A stretch of 64,000 nucleotides of DNA from Aurantiacibacter sp. MUD11 (lineage in GTDB: Bacteria; Pseudomonadota; Alphaproteobacteria; Sphingomonadales; Sphingomonadaceae): the NCBI RefSeq assembly GCF_026967575.1, contig NZ_CP114054.1, positions 1,178,001 to 1,242,000 of the forward strand. Direction: 5' to 3'. The position numbers and the translations under genes were made by a program. Shown here piece by piece: positions 29,754 through 39,147 of this stretch. The stretch's first letter is position 1, and each line of letters begins with the position of its first letter. Under the pieces are notes generated by a model. That model worked only from the letters and a program-made list of their open reading frames with translations, did no database searches and was not told the DNA's origin.

Positions 29754-30701
29754 TCACGGCTCGTAATCCGGCAGGGCCGGGCCGCTGATCAGCGATCCGG
29801 CACCCTCGTTTTCGAGCCGCTCGGTCATGTTGCGCAGGTTCTGGCTGGTCTGCCGCAGGTCACGCAAGGTGGCCGTCGCTGCCGGCAGCGTATCCTGGTT
29901 CAGCTGCTGGGTCAGTGGCTCGACATTGGCGAGCGTCGCTTCGAGCGAATCCGCCGCCGAGCGGGCAGAGACAAGCGTGGCGCGCAGTTCGGTGGCGATC
30001 TGCTGGCCTTCGTTCTCCAGCAAGGCGTCGGTGGTCTCCAGCGTGTTCTCGAAGGCCGCCAGCGTCTCGGTCGACTGCGCCAGCGTCGCCTGCAGTTCCT
30101 GCAAGGTGGCCTGCACCTCCGGAGAGCTTTCCGCCAGTTCGCGGCTGATGGTGTTGGTGTTGCGCAGGATGCCGGAAATCGAATCCTGGTTGTCGTCGTC
30201 CAGCACGCGGGTGAGGCGGTCGGTCAGCGTCGCCAGTCGTTCCAGCAGCAGCGGCGCGCTGGCAAGGATTTCGCCGATCGCGCCGGGCGCCGGCGGGATC
30301 ACCGGCACGCCTTCGGGGCAATCGGTGGTGTCGCAGGAAATCGGCGGCTGGCTGGACCGGCCTCCCGACAGGCTGATGTTGGCTACACCGGTGAAGCTGG
30401 CCGAAACGCTCGCCTCGGTGCCGATCAGGATCGGCGTGTCGCCGTCCACCTCGATGCGCACCTTCACGAATTCGGGATCGCGCTCCCAGATCGAGATATC
30501 CTTTACCTGCCCCACGGGCACGCCGGAATAGGTGACGACGGAACCGTTCGCCACGCCGCCCACGGACTGGGCGAAGAAGATGTCGTATTCCTTGTTGTCA
30601 CGGTCGCCCAGCCGCGCCAGCCAGACGAAGAAAATGGCTGCGGCCACCAGCAGCGCCAGCGTCACTGCGCCTACCCAGACATGGTTTGCCCGTGTTTCCA
30701 T
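29754..30701 (-). CDS. mlaD: MCE-family phospholipid-binding protein MlaD
   Basis: A 315-residue protein with one N-terminal membrane helix (about 9-28), a single MCE domain (about 38-115; GGVANGSVVTYSGVPVGQVK and ASFTGVANISLSGG) and a long helical, Gln/Glu/Thr-rich C-terminal region (about 150-290) likely to form a coiled-coil tube. MCE proteins move phospholipids between membranes. It is longer than E. coli MlaD (183) and more like plant-type or PqiB-like versions with extended helices. It starts 9 bp after mlaF and is followed closely by the auxiliary lipoprotein. Confidence 0.91.
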   Translation of the reverse strand: METRANHVWVGAVTLALLVAAAIFFVWLARLGDRDNKEYDIFFAQSVGGVANGSVVTYSGVPVGQVKDISIWERDPEFVKVRIEVDGDTPILIGTEASVSASFTGVANISLSGGRSSQPPISCDTTDCPEGVPVIPPAPGAIGEILASAPLLLERLATLTDRLTRVLDDDNQDSISGILRNTNTISRELAESSPEVQATLQELQATLAQSTETLAAFENTLETTDALLENEGQQIATELRATLVSARSAADSLEATLANVEPLTQQLNQDTLPAATATLRDLRQTSQNLRNMTERLENEGAGSLISGPALPDYEP

Positions 30702-30710
30702 CTGCCTGCC

Positions 30711-31589
30711 CTATGCCTTTCCGGTGGCGTTGTTGTCCAACGCTTTCCCGCGTTCGTGCGTGGCCACGGCCGCGCGGGCGCGGGGGCCATTGAAGTATTC
30801 CTGGATCCACGGATGGTCCGATTTCAGCAATTCCGGGATGGTGCCGACCGCGATCACCTTCTTGTCCGCCAGCACCGCCACGCGGTCGCAAATGGCGTAG
30901 AGCGTGTCGAGATCGTGAGTGATCAGGAACACGGTCAGGCCCAGCGTATCGGTCAGCTCGCGGATCAGCTCGTCGAACTTGGCCGCGCCGATGGGATCGA
31001 GGCCCGCCGTGGGCTCGTCGAGGAACAACAGCTCCGGATCGAGCGCCAGGGCGCGGGCCAGGCTGGCGCGCTTCTTCATGCCGCCCGACAGCTCTGATGG
31101 GTACTTGCTCGCCGCGTCTTCGGGCAGGCCGGTCAGCACCACCTTGTAGCGGGCGATCTCGTCGAGCAGTTCCTGCGACAGTTCCGGGTAGAACTGCTTG
31201 AGCGGCACCTGCACGTTCTCGGCGACGGTCAGCGTGGAGAACAGCGCGCCGCCCTGGAACAGCACGCCCCAGCGGTTGCGCACACCCAGCACCTCGTCCG
31301 GCTCCGCCGCGGTGATGTCCTGCCCGAACACCTCGATGCAGCCCGCTTTCGGGATTTGCAGCCCGATGATGGCGCGCATCAGTACGCTCTTGCCCGTGCC
31401 CGATCCGCCGACAACGCCAAGGATTTCGCCGCGCTTCACCTTCAGGTCGAGCTCTTCGTGGACCACGAAATCGCCAAAGGCGTTGGTCAGCCCGGTGATC
31501 TCGATCGGATATTCGCCCTCGAAGACGACCGTTTCGGCCTCCGGGGCGAGAGGGATTTCCTCGATGGGCGGGTCAGTGTCTTCGCTCAT
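30711..31589 (-). CDS. mlaF: Mla-type ABC transporter ATP-binding protein
   Basis: A 292-residue ABC ATPase driving the MCE transporter. Walker A is at 61-69 (GGSGTGKSV), the signature is LSGGMKKRASLARAL and Walker B is ELLFLDEPTAGLDPI. An extra 30 residues before the first strand are acidic, and the C-terminus has a short extension. Its start overlaps the permease stop by 4 bp. Known family members transport phospholipids for outer-membrane asymmetry; the direction of movement is not deducible. Confidence 0.95.
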   Translation of the reverse strand: MSEDTDPPIEEIPLAPEAETVVFEGEYPIEITGLTNAFGDFVVHEELDLKVKRGEILGVVGGSGTGKSVLMRAIIGLQIPKAGCIEVFGQDITAAEPDEVLGVRNRWGVLFQGGALFSTLTVAENVQVPLKQFYPELSQELLDEIARYKVVLTGLPEDAASKYPSELSGGMKKRASLARALALDPELLFLDEPTAGLDPIGAAKFDELIRELTDTLGLTVFLITHDLDTLYAICDRVAVLADKKVIAVGTIPELLKSDHPWIQEYFNGPRARAAVATHERGKALDNNATGKA

Positions 31590-32695
31590 ATCCAGCCGAT
31601 CTGTTCGAAGAACACCGCGAAGAAGGCATCGAGCACGATGACCATGAAGATCGCCTGCACCACCGCAGCCGTAGTGCGCAGGCCGACTTCCTCGGCATTA
31701 CCGCGCACCTGCATCCCCTGGTAGCAGCCGGCCATGGCCACGATCAGGCCGAACACCGGCGCCTTCACCATGCCGACCCAGAAATCGTAGGTGGGCACCA
31801 CTTCCTGGATGCGGGCGAGGAAGGTGAGGAAGGGGATGCCCAGCATCACGTCGCCGATCACCGCGCCGCCGATGATGGCGACGCAGGAGGAGAAGAAGCC
31901 CAGCAGCGGCATCATCAGCACGGCGGCCAGGATGCGCGGCACCACCAGCGCCTCCATCGGCGAGACACCGATCGTGCGCATGGCGTCGATTTCCTCGGTA
32001 AGCTTCATCGTGCCGATCTGCGCGGCGAAGGCGGAGCCGGAGCGGCCGGCGACCATGATCGCCGTCATCAGCACACCCAGTTCGCGCAGGGTGATGCGGC
32101 CGACGAGGTTCACCGTCAGCGTCTCGGCGCCGAACTGCTGTAGCTGCACCGCGCCCTGCTGTGCGATGACGATACCGATCAGGAAGCTCATCAGGCCGAT
32201 GATCGGCAGGCTGGTAACGCCTACCAGCTCCATCTGCCGCACCAGCGCCTTGACGCGGAAGCGGCGCGGATGGCGGATCAGGCCGCCAAAACCGACCAGC
32301 ACCGCGCCAAGGAAGGCAATCGACTTGCGCATGCCATCGGCGAATTCGAGCACCTTCTTGCCGACATGGGCCGCCAGCCGGCCGAAGTCGAATTCGGCGG
32401 GCGGGGCGATAGCGGCTTCGCTGGCGGAGCGTTCCACCGCGTCGATCAGCACTTCGGCCTGCTCGCTGGCACCGATGATCTCGGCCCCGGTGCGGGCGGC
32501 GAAGCGATGGACGATCCATGCCCCCACCGTGTCGATGGGCGTGGCGTCCGAAATGTCGATTTGCTGCACGGAATCATGGTGATCGCGCAGCTGCGGATCG
32601 ATCGCTCCGATGGTGGAAACCAGCAAGGGACCGGTGATGACGACCGTCGCCCGGCCGCCGCGTTCCTCCACGCTGTATTGCGCCCATTCCCTCAT
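31586..32695 (-). CDS. mlaE: Mla-type permease with N-terminal STAS domain
   Basis: A 369-residue fusion. The first 100 residues form a STAS-like domain (VVITGPLLVSTIGAIDPQL, IDISDATPIDTVGAWIVHRF), the part supplied by MlaB in E. coli. The rest is an MlaE permease with LVRQMELVGVTSLPIIGLMS, GAVQLQQFGAETLTVNLVG and EIDAMRTIGVSPMEALVVPR, and five to six helices. The long open frame extends to 34177 but only on the antisense side of valS; ATG 32695 is the credible start. It heads mlaE-F-D-lipoprotein and is divergent from valS across 87 bp. Confidence 0.92.
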   Translation of the reverse strand: MREWAQYSVEERGGRATVVITGPLLVSTIGAIDPQLRDHHDSVQQIDISDATPIDTVGAWIVHRFAARTGAEIIGASEQAEVLIDAVERSASEAAIAPPAEFDFGRLAAHVGKKVLEFADGMRKSIAFLGAVLVGFGGLIRHPRRFRVKALVRQMELVGVTSLPIIGLMSFLIGIVIAQQGAVQLQQFGAETLTVNLVGRITLRELGVLMTAIMVAGRSGSAFAAQIGTMKLTEEIDAMRTIGVSPMEALVVPRILAAVLMMPLLGFFSSCVAIIGGAVIGDVMLGIPFLTFLARIQEVVPTYDFWVGMVKAPVFGLIVAMAGCYQGMQVRGNAEEVGLRTTAAVVQAIFMVIVLDAFFAVFFEQIGWI

Positions 32696-32782
32696 TGCTT
32701 CAGCGCTATGCGGACAAATGCGCGACCCCGCAAGATTTTCGCGTGTTGAACTCCGGCAAACACGGTGGCAGGGGCCTCCTCC

Positions 32783-35572
32783 ATGACGAGTGAGCTGCAA
32801 AAGACTTTCGATCCCGCCGCAATCGAGGCGAAATGGTATTCCCATTGGGAAGAAACCGGCGCGTTCCGGCCGGAGCGCCCCGATGCCGAGGCATTCACCA
32901 TCGTCAACCCGCCGCCCAACGTCACCGGCAGCCTGCACATTGGCCACGCGCTGGACAATACCCTGCAGGATATCGTCATCCGTTACGAGCGACTGCGCGG
33001 CAAGGACGCGCTGTGGGTGGTGGGCACCGACCACGCCGGCATCGCCACGCAGATGGTGGTGGAACGCCAGCTGGAGGATAAGCAGGACAAGCGCACCAAC
33101 TACTCGCGCGAGGAATTCGTGCAGAAGGTGTGGGAGTGGAAGGAAGAGAGCGGCGGCACGATCACGCGCCAGCTGCGCCGCCTCGGCTGCTCGATGGACT
33201 GGAGCCGCGAGCAGTTCACCATGGACGAGCACTTCACCAAGGCGGTGCTCAAGGTGTTCGTGGACCTCTACAACGACGGCCTGATCTACCGCGACAAGCG
33301 ACTGGTGAACTGGGACCCCAAGCTGAAGACCGCGATCTCGGACCTCGAAGTCGAGACCCACGATGTCAACGGTCACATGTGGCACTTCAAGTACCCGCTC
33401 GAAGGCGGCCAGACCTACACCTATGTCGAACGCGACGAGGACGGCAATGTCGTGCTGGAGGAAGAGCGCGACTACATCTCCATCGCCACCACCCGCCCGG
33501 AAACCATGCTGGGTGACGGCGCGGTAGCGGTGCATCCCGATGACGCGCGCTACGCCCCCATCGTCGGCAAGCTGTGCGAGATCCCCGTCGGCCCCAAGGA
33601 ACACCGCCGCCTGATCCCGATCATCACCGACGAATATCCCGATCCGGACTTCGGTTCGGGTGCGGTGAAGATCACCGGCGCCCACGACGAAAACGACTTC
33701 GGCGTCGCTCAGCGCAACGGCATCCCGATGTACCGCCTGATGGACGAGGTTGCCGCCATGCGCAGCGATGGCGCGCCCTATGCCGAGGCCGCCCGGCGCG
33801 CAATGGAAATCGCCCGCGGCGGCAAGCTGGATGCAGCGGAAGTCGACGCGCTCAACCTTGTGCCCGACGAATATCGCGGCCTCGACCGCTACGAAGCGCG
33901 CACGAAGGTCGTGGCGGACATCGATGCCGAAGGCCTGATGATTATGGTCGAGGACAAGAAGATCGCGCAGCCCTTCGGCGATCGCGGCGGCGTGGTGATC
34001 GAACCCATGCTGATGGACCAGTGGTATGTCGACGCCAAGAAGCTGGCCGAGCGCCCGATCGCGGCGGTGAAGAGCGGCGAGATCGAGATCATCCCGCAGA
34101 CGTGGGAGAAGACCTTCTTCAACTGGATGGAGAACATCCAGCCGTGGTGCGTTTCCCGTCAGCTGTGGTGGGGGCACCGCATTCCGGCGTGGTATGACGC
34201 AGACGGCAACGTCTACGTCGCCGAGAGCGAGGAAGAGGCACAGGCCAAGGCCGGGGCAGGCGTCGCCCTCACCCGCGACGAGGACGTACTCGACACCTGG
34301 TTCTCGTCCGCGCTGTGGCCCTTCGCCACGCTTGGCTGGCCGGACGAGACCGAGCTACTGAAGAAGCACTATCCCAACAGCCTGCTGATTTCTGGCTTCG
34401 ACATCCTGTTCTTCTGGGATGCGCGCATGATGATGGCAGGCTTCTACAACATGGACGCGCGTCCGTGGGAGAAGCTTTACCTGCACGGGCTGGTGCGCGC
34501 GGCCGACGGTGCGAAGATGTCCAAGTCGAAGGGCAACGTGGTCGATCCGCTGGGCCTGATCGACCAGTACGGCGCCGACGCGCTGCGCTTCTTCATGGCG
34601 GCAATGGAAAGCCAGGGCCGCGACATCAAGATGGATGAAAAGCGGGTCGAGGGTTATCGCAACTTCGCGACCAAGCTGTGGAATGCGACGCGCTTCTGCC
34701 AGTCCTACGGCATCGGTGCCTCTTCCACGATCAAGGCTCCCAGCGCCCGCCTCGCCGCCAACCAGTGGATCATCGGCGAAGTGCAGCAGACGGTGGAAGA
34801 GCTGGACAAGGCCATGGCCGAACTGCGCTTCGATGCCGCGGCCAACACCGTCTACCACTTCACCTGGGACCGCTTCTGCGACTGGTACCTCGAACTGATC
34901 AAGCCGGTGTTGCAGGGCGATGCGGATAGCGACGCTGCCAAGGAGACCCGCGAGGTCGCCGGCTGGGCGCTCGACCAGATCCTGGTCATGCTGCACCCCT
35001 TCATGCCCTTCGTCACCGAGGAACTGTGGCACGCGCAGGGCGACCGTCGGTACGACCTCATCCTTGCCAAGTGGCCGGAGCCGCGCGCCGAGGTGAGCAA
35101 GGCTGCGACCGACGCCATCGACTGGGTCATCGCCCTCACCACCGCCACGCGCGGCGCGCGTAACGAGCTGGGCATTTCGCCGGGCGAGAAGCTGGCCGCC
35201 TACTGCCCTGCCCCCTCGGACCTTGCAAAGGGCGTGATCGAGCGTAGCAGCGCCGCGATCGAGCGCCTTGCGCGCCTGTCGCCCATCACCGTGGGCGAAG
35301 CGCCTGCCGGGGCCGCCATGCAGGTTGCCGCCGGGTCGGACACCTTCATTGTCCCGCTGGAAGGCGTGATCGACATCGACGCTGAACGCGCCCGCCTGGA
35401 AAAGGCGCTGGCCGCCTCGCAGAAGGAAGCCAAGTCGCTGGAGGGGCGCCTCTCCAACGCCAACTTCGTCGAGCGCGCCAAGCCCGAGGCGGTGGAGAAG
35501 GCCAAGGCTGATTTCGCGCACCACGGCGCCGAGATCGAGCGCCTGCAGGCGGCATTGGCAAGGCTGGGGTAG
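32783..35572 (+). CDS. valS: Valyl-tRNA synthetase
   Basis: A 929-residue class I synthetase that charges tRNA-Val. The HIGH signature is at 52-55 ([16 protein letters not shown]), the editing (CP1) domain contains [19 protein letters not shown], and the KMSKS loop is [14 protein letters not shown]. The anticodon-binding domain and a C-terminal coiled coil ([19 protein letters not shown]) follow. ATG 32783 is preferred to a GTG at 32765. It is followed after one base by queE (TTG start). High certainty. Confidence 0.98.
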   Translation: MTSELQKTFDPAAIEAKWYSHWEETGAFRPERPDAEAFTIVNPPPNVTGSLHIGHALDNTLQDIVIRYERLRGKDALWVVGTDHAGIATQMVVERQLEDKQDKRTNYSREEFVQKVWEWKEESGGTITRQLRRLGCSMDWSREQFTMDEHFTKAVLKVFVDLYNDGLIYRDKRLVNWDPKLKTAISDLEVETHDVNGHMWHFKYPLEGGQTYTYVERDEDGNVVLEEERDYISIATTRPETMLGDGAVAVHPDDARYAPIVGKLCEIPVGPKEHRRLIPIITDEYPDPDFGSGAVKITGAHDENDFGVAQRNGIPMYRLMDEVAAMRSDGAPYAEAARRAMEIARGGKLDAAEVDALNLVPDEYRGLDRYEARTKVVADIDAEGLMIMVEDKKIAQPFGDRGGVVIEPMLMDQWYVDAKKLAERPIAAVKSGEIEIIPQTWEKTFFNWMENIQPWCVSRQLWWGHRIPAWYDADGNVYVAESEEEAQAKAGAGVALTRDEDVLDTWFSSALWPFATLGWPDETELLKKHYPNSLLISGFDILFFWDARMMMAGFYNMDARPWEKLYLHGLVRAADGAKMSKSKGNVVDPLGLIDQYGADALRFFMAAMESQGRDIKMDEKRVEGYRNFATKLWNATRFCQSYGIGASSTIKAPSARLAANQWIIGEVQQTVEELDKAMAELRFDAAANTVYHFTWDRFCDWYLELIKPVLQGDADSDAAKETREVAGWALDQILVMLHPFMPFVTEELWHAQGDRRYDLILAKWPEPRAEVSKAATDAIDWVIALTTATRGARNELGISPGEKLAAYCPAPSDLAKGVIERSSAAIERLARLSPITVGEAPAGAAMQVAAGSDTFIVPLEGVIDIDAERARLEKALAASQKEAKSLEGRLSNANFVERAKPEAVEKAKADFAHHGAEIERLQAALARLG

Positions 35573-35573
35573 C

Positions 35574-36308
35574 TTGGCGCTCGTCCTCGCCACCCAGGCT
35601 CCCGGCGAGCCGGAGATTTTTGCCAGCATCCAGGGCGAAGGCCCCAGCGCGGGCATGCCCGTCGCCTTCGTGCGCCTGTCGCGCTGCAACCTCGCCTGCG
35701 TGTGGTGCGACACGGCCTACACCTGGCATTTCGAGGGCGACAATCGCCCGCATCGCTCCGGCGAGAGCTTCGAGCGCAAGGCCAACCAGATCGAGATGGA
35801 CGAGGAGGAGGTGGCTCGGCGTATCGCCGCGCTGGGCCGTGACCGCCTCGTCATCACCGGCGGCGAGCCGCTGCTGCAGGCGGGCAAGCTTGCGGTGATG
35901 CTGGAGCACCTGCCCGACATGCAGGTGGAAATCGAGACCAACGGCACCATCGATCCGCCTGCGCGGCTGGATATCCGGGTGGATCAGTACAACGTCAGCC
36001 CCAAGCTGGCGCACAGTGGCAACCCGGCCGACCTCGCGCTCAAGCCCGAAATGCTCGACCGCTGGGCCACCGACGAACGCGCCGTGTTCAAGTTCGTGAT
36101 TGCCGAGCCGGGCGATGTCGACGAAGTCCTCGCCCTCGTCCGCACCCACGCCATTCCGCCCCGCCGCGTATTCCTGATGCCCGAAGGAACCGACAGCGAG
36201 ACCCTGCGCGAGCGCGAGAAGTGGCTGGTGGATATCTGCCTCGAACATGGCTTCCGCCTCAGCGACAGACAGCATATCCACCTGTTCGGGGATACGCGGG
36301 GGACCTGA
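35574..36308 (+). CDS. queE: 7-carboxy-7-deazaguanine synthase QueE
   Basis: A 244-residue radical SAM enzyme of queuosine synthesis that contracts the ring of carboxytetrahydropterin. The N-terminal FASIQGEGPSAGMPVAF is the substrate loop, and the cluster-binding CxxxCxxC is Cys38, Cys42 and Cys45 in SRCNLACVWCDT. VITGGEPLLQ is the SAM-binding GGEP. The start is TTG at 35574: no in-frame ATG exists before the essential QGEG region. It begins one base after the valS stop, so it depends on valS translation or transcription. No other queuosine gene is in the window. Confidence 0.93.
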   Translation: MALVLATQAPGEPEIFASIQGEGPSAGMPVAFVRLSRCNLACVWCDTAYTWHFEGDNRPHRSGESFERKANQIEMDEEEVARRIAALGRDRLVITGGEPLLQAGKLAVMLEHLPDMQVEIETNGTIDPPARLDIRVDQYNVSPKLAHSGNPADLALKPEMLDRWATDERAVFKFVIAEPGDVDEVLALVRTHAIPPRRVFLMPEGTDSETLREREKWLVDICLEHGFRLSDRQHIHLFGDTRGT

Positions 36309-36313
36309 TTCGC

Positions 36314-37087
36314 ATGAGTTTTCTGGAGACTACGAGCGCCAGCCAGCGGGCCGGTGCCGTCATCGGCCTGATCGTCATCGGGCTGGCGGTGCGCATTGTC
36401 ATGGCCGGCGGGGTGGAACGGTACTTCGACCCCATGGCCGTGGTGGAGGATGAACTGGTCGCCGCGCTGGAAGAACATCCGGGCGACCTGCTGGTGCTGG
36501 ATGCCATGCGCACCTACTTCCCCGACGATTACGAAGACCTGATCGAGACCATGGCCGACGTTGCCGTGGAAGGCGCGCCAAGCGAGCTGATCGCCGATGC
36601 CGGCAACGCCCAGCTGGCCCTGTTCCTCTCGCGCCACAAGAACGACTTCGCCAATGCCCCGACCGCCAATCTCGATGCCGCGCTGGCGAGCGAGATTGCG
36701 CTGATGGAGGCCCTGCAACAGCAGGATGTCGGCGCGTGCAGCGCCTATGCCTTCGGCATCGGCCTGTTCGAAGGCAAGCCGAGCGAAGAGGTGCGCGAAT
36801 TGCTGGGGCAGTCGGTGGTTGCCAAGGTGCAGGCCATGTCCGCTGGCCGGACCGACCAGCAGATGCGCCTCGAAGTGACCGGCCCGATGATGGAAGAACT
36901 GGTCGCCACCATGCAGGCCAACGGCGCCAGCGAGGCACAGGTTACGGTTGCCCTGCAAGGCAGTGCCGACTTCGTCATGGCCGACAGCCAGCGCTGCGAC
37001 GCGGCGCTGATCACCCTGCGCTCGATCCAGCAGCAGGAAGAATACGCCCGCGCCATGATGATCGGCGAATACCTGGCGGTAGGTTGA
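36314..37087 (+). CDS. Hypothetical membrane-anchored protein
   Basis: A 257-residue protein with one N-terminal membrane helix (about 14-33, GAVIGLIVIGLAVRIVMAGG) and a mostly helical, acidic body. Three recurrent helical blocks such as VVEDELVAALEEHPGDLLVLDAM suggest a TPR-like or all-alpha domain. Two Cys residues (QDVGACSAY and SQRCDAAL) may form a disulfide if periplasmic. It starts 5 bp after queE and probably belongs to its transcript. I do not recognise the family. Confidence 0.72.
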   Translation: MSFLETTSASQRAGAVIGLIVIGLAVRIVMAGGVERYFDPMAVVEDELVAALEEHPGDLLVLDAMRTYFPDDYEDLIETMADVAVEGAPSELIADAGNAQLALFLSRHKNDFANAPTANLDAALASEIALMEALQQQDVGACSAYAFGIGLFEGKPSEEVRELLGQSVVAKVQAMSAGRTDQQMRLEVTGPMMEELVATMQANGASEAQVTVALQGSADFVMADSQRCDAALITLRSIQQQEEYARAMMIGEYLAVG

Positions 37088-37100
37088 TTTGTTTGCCTTG

Positions 37101-37212
37101 CGATCCGGCATACCCCGGATCGTCCTCGCAATTTGCACAGGCAAGCTGCGCCCGCTGCGGGCAGCGAAGCGGAGCGATTAGCACCGAGGACGAACGCGCG
37201 GAGGCGCGTTCG
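37101..37212. repeat. Two inverted repeats between convergent genes
   Basis: CGATCCGG (37101-37108) with CCGGATCG (37115-37122), loop 6; and CGAACGCGC (37191-37199) with GCGCGTTCG (37204-37212), loop GGAG. They lie between the 257-residue gene and the convergent HerA-like gene. Neither has a T-run. They may be bidirectional transcription ends or dispersed palindromic elements. Confidence 0.55.
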
Positions 37213-37221
37213 AATAGCCAG

Positions 37222-39057
37222 TTAGGTCCCCTGCGCGCGCCAGCGCTGGACGGTGCGGTGGACGACTTCTTCCTCGCCGCCGCCCGAGTTCCACAGCTCG
37301 ACGAAGCTCGGGTCTTCCGACGCCGGACGCTTGCTCTCTTCGAGGTTATCGAAGCTGACACGGATCGGGATCGACACACCCTCGCCGCAGATGATGCACT
37401 CGCGGTTGCGCAGCGCCGGGATGCTATCGAGGAAGCCGCGCGCGCCTTCGGGCATGGCCGCCTTCACGAAGGCCTGGTCGCGGTCGTTGTTCAGGCGCAT
37501 CGAGATAATCGTGCCGCACTGAGAGAGCACGCCTTCAGCAAGGTCCGACGGACGCTGCGTGATCAGGCCGAGGCTGATACCGTACTTACGGCCTTCCTTG
37601 GCGATACGCGAGAGCACGCGGCCGACCGAGTTGCCATCGGCATTCTTCTCGTTCGGCACGTAGCGGTGCGCCTCTTCGCAGACGAGCAGGATCGGGCTGG
37701 TCTTCTCGTTCCGGCCCCAGATGGCGAAGTCGAACACCAGGCGGCTGAGCACCGCCACCACCGTGCTGGTGATGTCGGACGGCACGCCCGACACGTCGAT
37801 GATGGAGATCGGCTTGCCGCTGCCCGGCATGCGGAAGATCTTCGCCAGGAAATCGCCCATGGTGTCGCCCACCAGCATGCCCGAGAACATGAACTGGTAA
37901 CGCGGGTCGGCCTTGATCTCCTCGATCTTGGTCTTGATCCGCATGTAGGGCGCGGTGTTGGTCGCCTTGTCCAGCTTGCCCATCTCGTCCTGCACCAGGT
38001 TGCTGAGGTCGGACAGCAGGTAGGGGATCGGCGAATCCACGGTGATCTTGCCCATGCTGGAGGCCAGGCGGTTCTTCTGCCGTGCGGCCAGCAGGCACTT
38101 GGCTAGGATGTCCTTGTCATTCTGCAGGTCGTTGCCGGTCGACTTCAGCAGCACTTCGCAGTGCTCCTCGAAGTTCATCAGCCAGTACGGCATCTGCAGG
38201 TTGGAGACGTCGAAGATCATCCCGTAGTTCTTGAACGCGGCGGAATACTCGCCGTGCGGGTCGATCATGACCACGTGGCCCTGCGGCGCCGCCTCGCAGA
38301 TGCGGTGCAGGATCAGCGCGGCACTGGTCGACTTACCGGTACCGGTGGAGCCGAGCAGCGCGAAGTGCTTGCCCAGCATGGCGTCGATATAGAGGCCGGC
38401 GCGAATATCGCTGGTGGGATAGACGGTGCCGATCTGGATCGAGCTGCGACCGTCGCTCGCATAGATCTGCCGCAAGTCCTCGGTCGTCGCCGGATAGACC
38501 AGCGCGCCGGGGATCGGATAGCGCGTCACACCGCGGCGGAAACCGTGGATCTTGCCGGTCAGCTTCTCTTCCTGGCCTTCGCCCATGAAGTCGATGTTGG
38601 CGACCACCGAATTGCCGCCGGCGCGGCGATCCTGCTTCTGGTTGCGCACGCTGGCGAGCAGCCAGCCGTCCTTGGTGCGGATCTTGATCTGGCTGCCGAC
38701 CTGGCCCGCCAGGGCGATGGACGGGTCGGGATGCTCCATGCATTCGTTCAGCCGCTCCAGGTCCAGTGCGATCTGCGAGCCGGAACCGGCGATATCGAGC
38801 ACCACGCCAATCGGCTGACGCGCCGATTCCATGGCGGCTTCGTCGATTTCGGGTGCCTGCTGCTTGGCCGGTGCCGGCGCGGGAGCGGGCCTGGCCTGCT
38901 GCTGCGAAGGCGGCGGCGGTGCGCCGCGATGCGCCTGCTCCGCCGGGGCAGCCTGCGGGGCCGGCGCCGGCTGGCCGCCATGGGCGCGCTGCACGTCGGC
39001 ATCGCTGGCGGGTGCGGAGTTGGTCGTCGAAAATCCCTGCCTGGGCATGTCAGTCAT
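37222..39057 (-). CDS. HerA-like ATPase (DUF87) with disordered N-terminal tail
   Basis: A 611-residue HerA/FtsK-superfamily ATPase. Residues 1-75 are Pro, Ala and Gln rich and look disordered. A HAS-barrel-like domain (about 80-215) precedes the RecA-like core, with Walker A GSTGTGKST at 236-244, MIDPHGEYSAAF, Walker B LLVCEEAHRYVP and an Arg-finger-like GLITQRPSDLAEGVLSQCG. HerA partners with the nuclease NurA in archaea and in some bacterial defence systems; neither neighbour is a nuclease. Bacterial stand-alone homologues are poorly understood. It could also be a motor of another type. The start at 39057 has a weak ribosome site. Confidence 0.85.
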   Translation of the reverse strand: MTDMPRQGFSTTNSAPASDADVQRAHGGQPAPAPQAAPAEQAHRGAPPPPSQQQARPAPAPAPAKQQAPEIDEAAMESARQPIGVVLDIAGSGSQIALDLERLNECMEHPDPSIALAGQVGSQIKIRTKDGWLLASVRNQKQDRRAGGNSVVANIDFMGEGQEEKLTGKIHGFRRGVTRYPIPGALVYPATTEDLRQIYASDGRSSIQIGTVYPTSDIRAGLYIDAMLGKHFALLGSTGTGKSTSAALILHRICEAAPQGHVVMIDPHGEYSAAFKNYGMIFDVSNLQMPYWLMNFEEHCEVLLKSTGNDLQNDKDILAKCLLAARQKNRLASSMGKITVDSPIPYLLSDLSNLVQDEMGKLDKATNTAPYMRIKTKIEEIKADPRYQFMFSGMLVGDTMGDFLAKIFRMPGSGKPISIIDVSGVPSDITSTVVAVLSRLVFDFAIWGRNEKTSPILLVCEEAHRYVPNEKNADGNSVGRVLSRIAKEGRKYGISLGLITQRPSDLAEGVLSQCGTIISMRLNNDRDQAFVKAAMPEGARGFLDSIPALRNRECIICGEGVSIPIRVSFDNLEESKRPASEDPSFVELWNSGGGEEEVVHRTVQRWRAQGT

Positions 39058-39147
39058 AGAATTCGCTTTCGCGGCAATGGTTAACGCCGCATGCGATAGC
39101 CCAGACCTAGTTAAGATCGCATAAACCCCGTTCGCATCGGAATTGCG

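Noticed and set aside
32696..34177. Extension of the Mla permease frame by about 490 codons
   Set aside because: It runs antisense to valS; the STAS-MlaE protein starts naturally at 32695.
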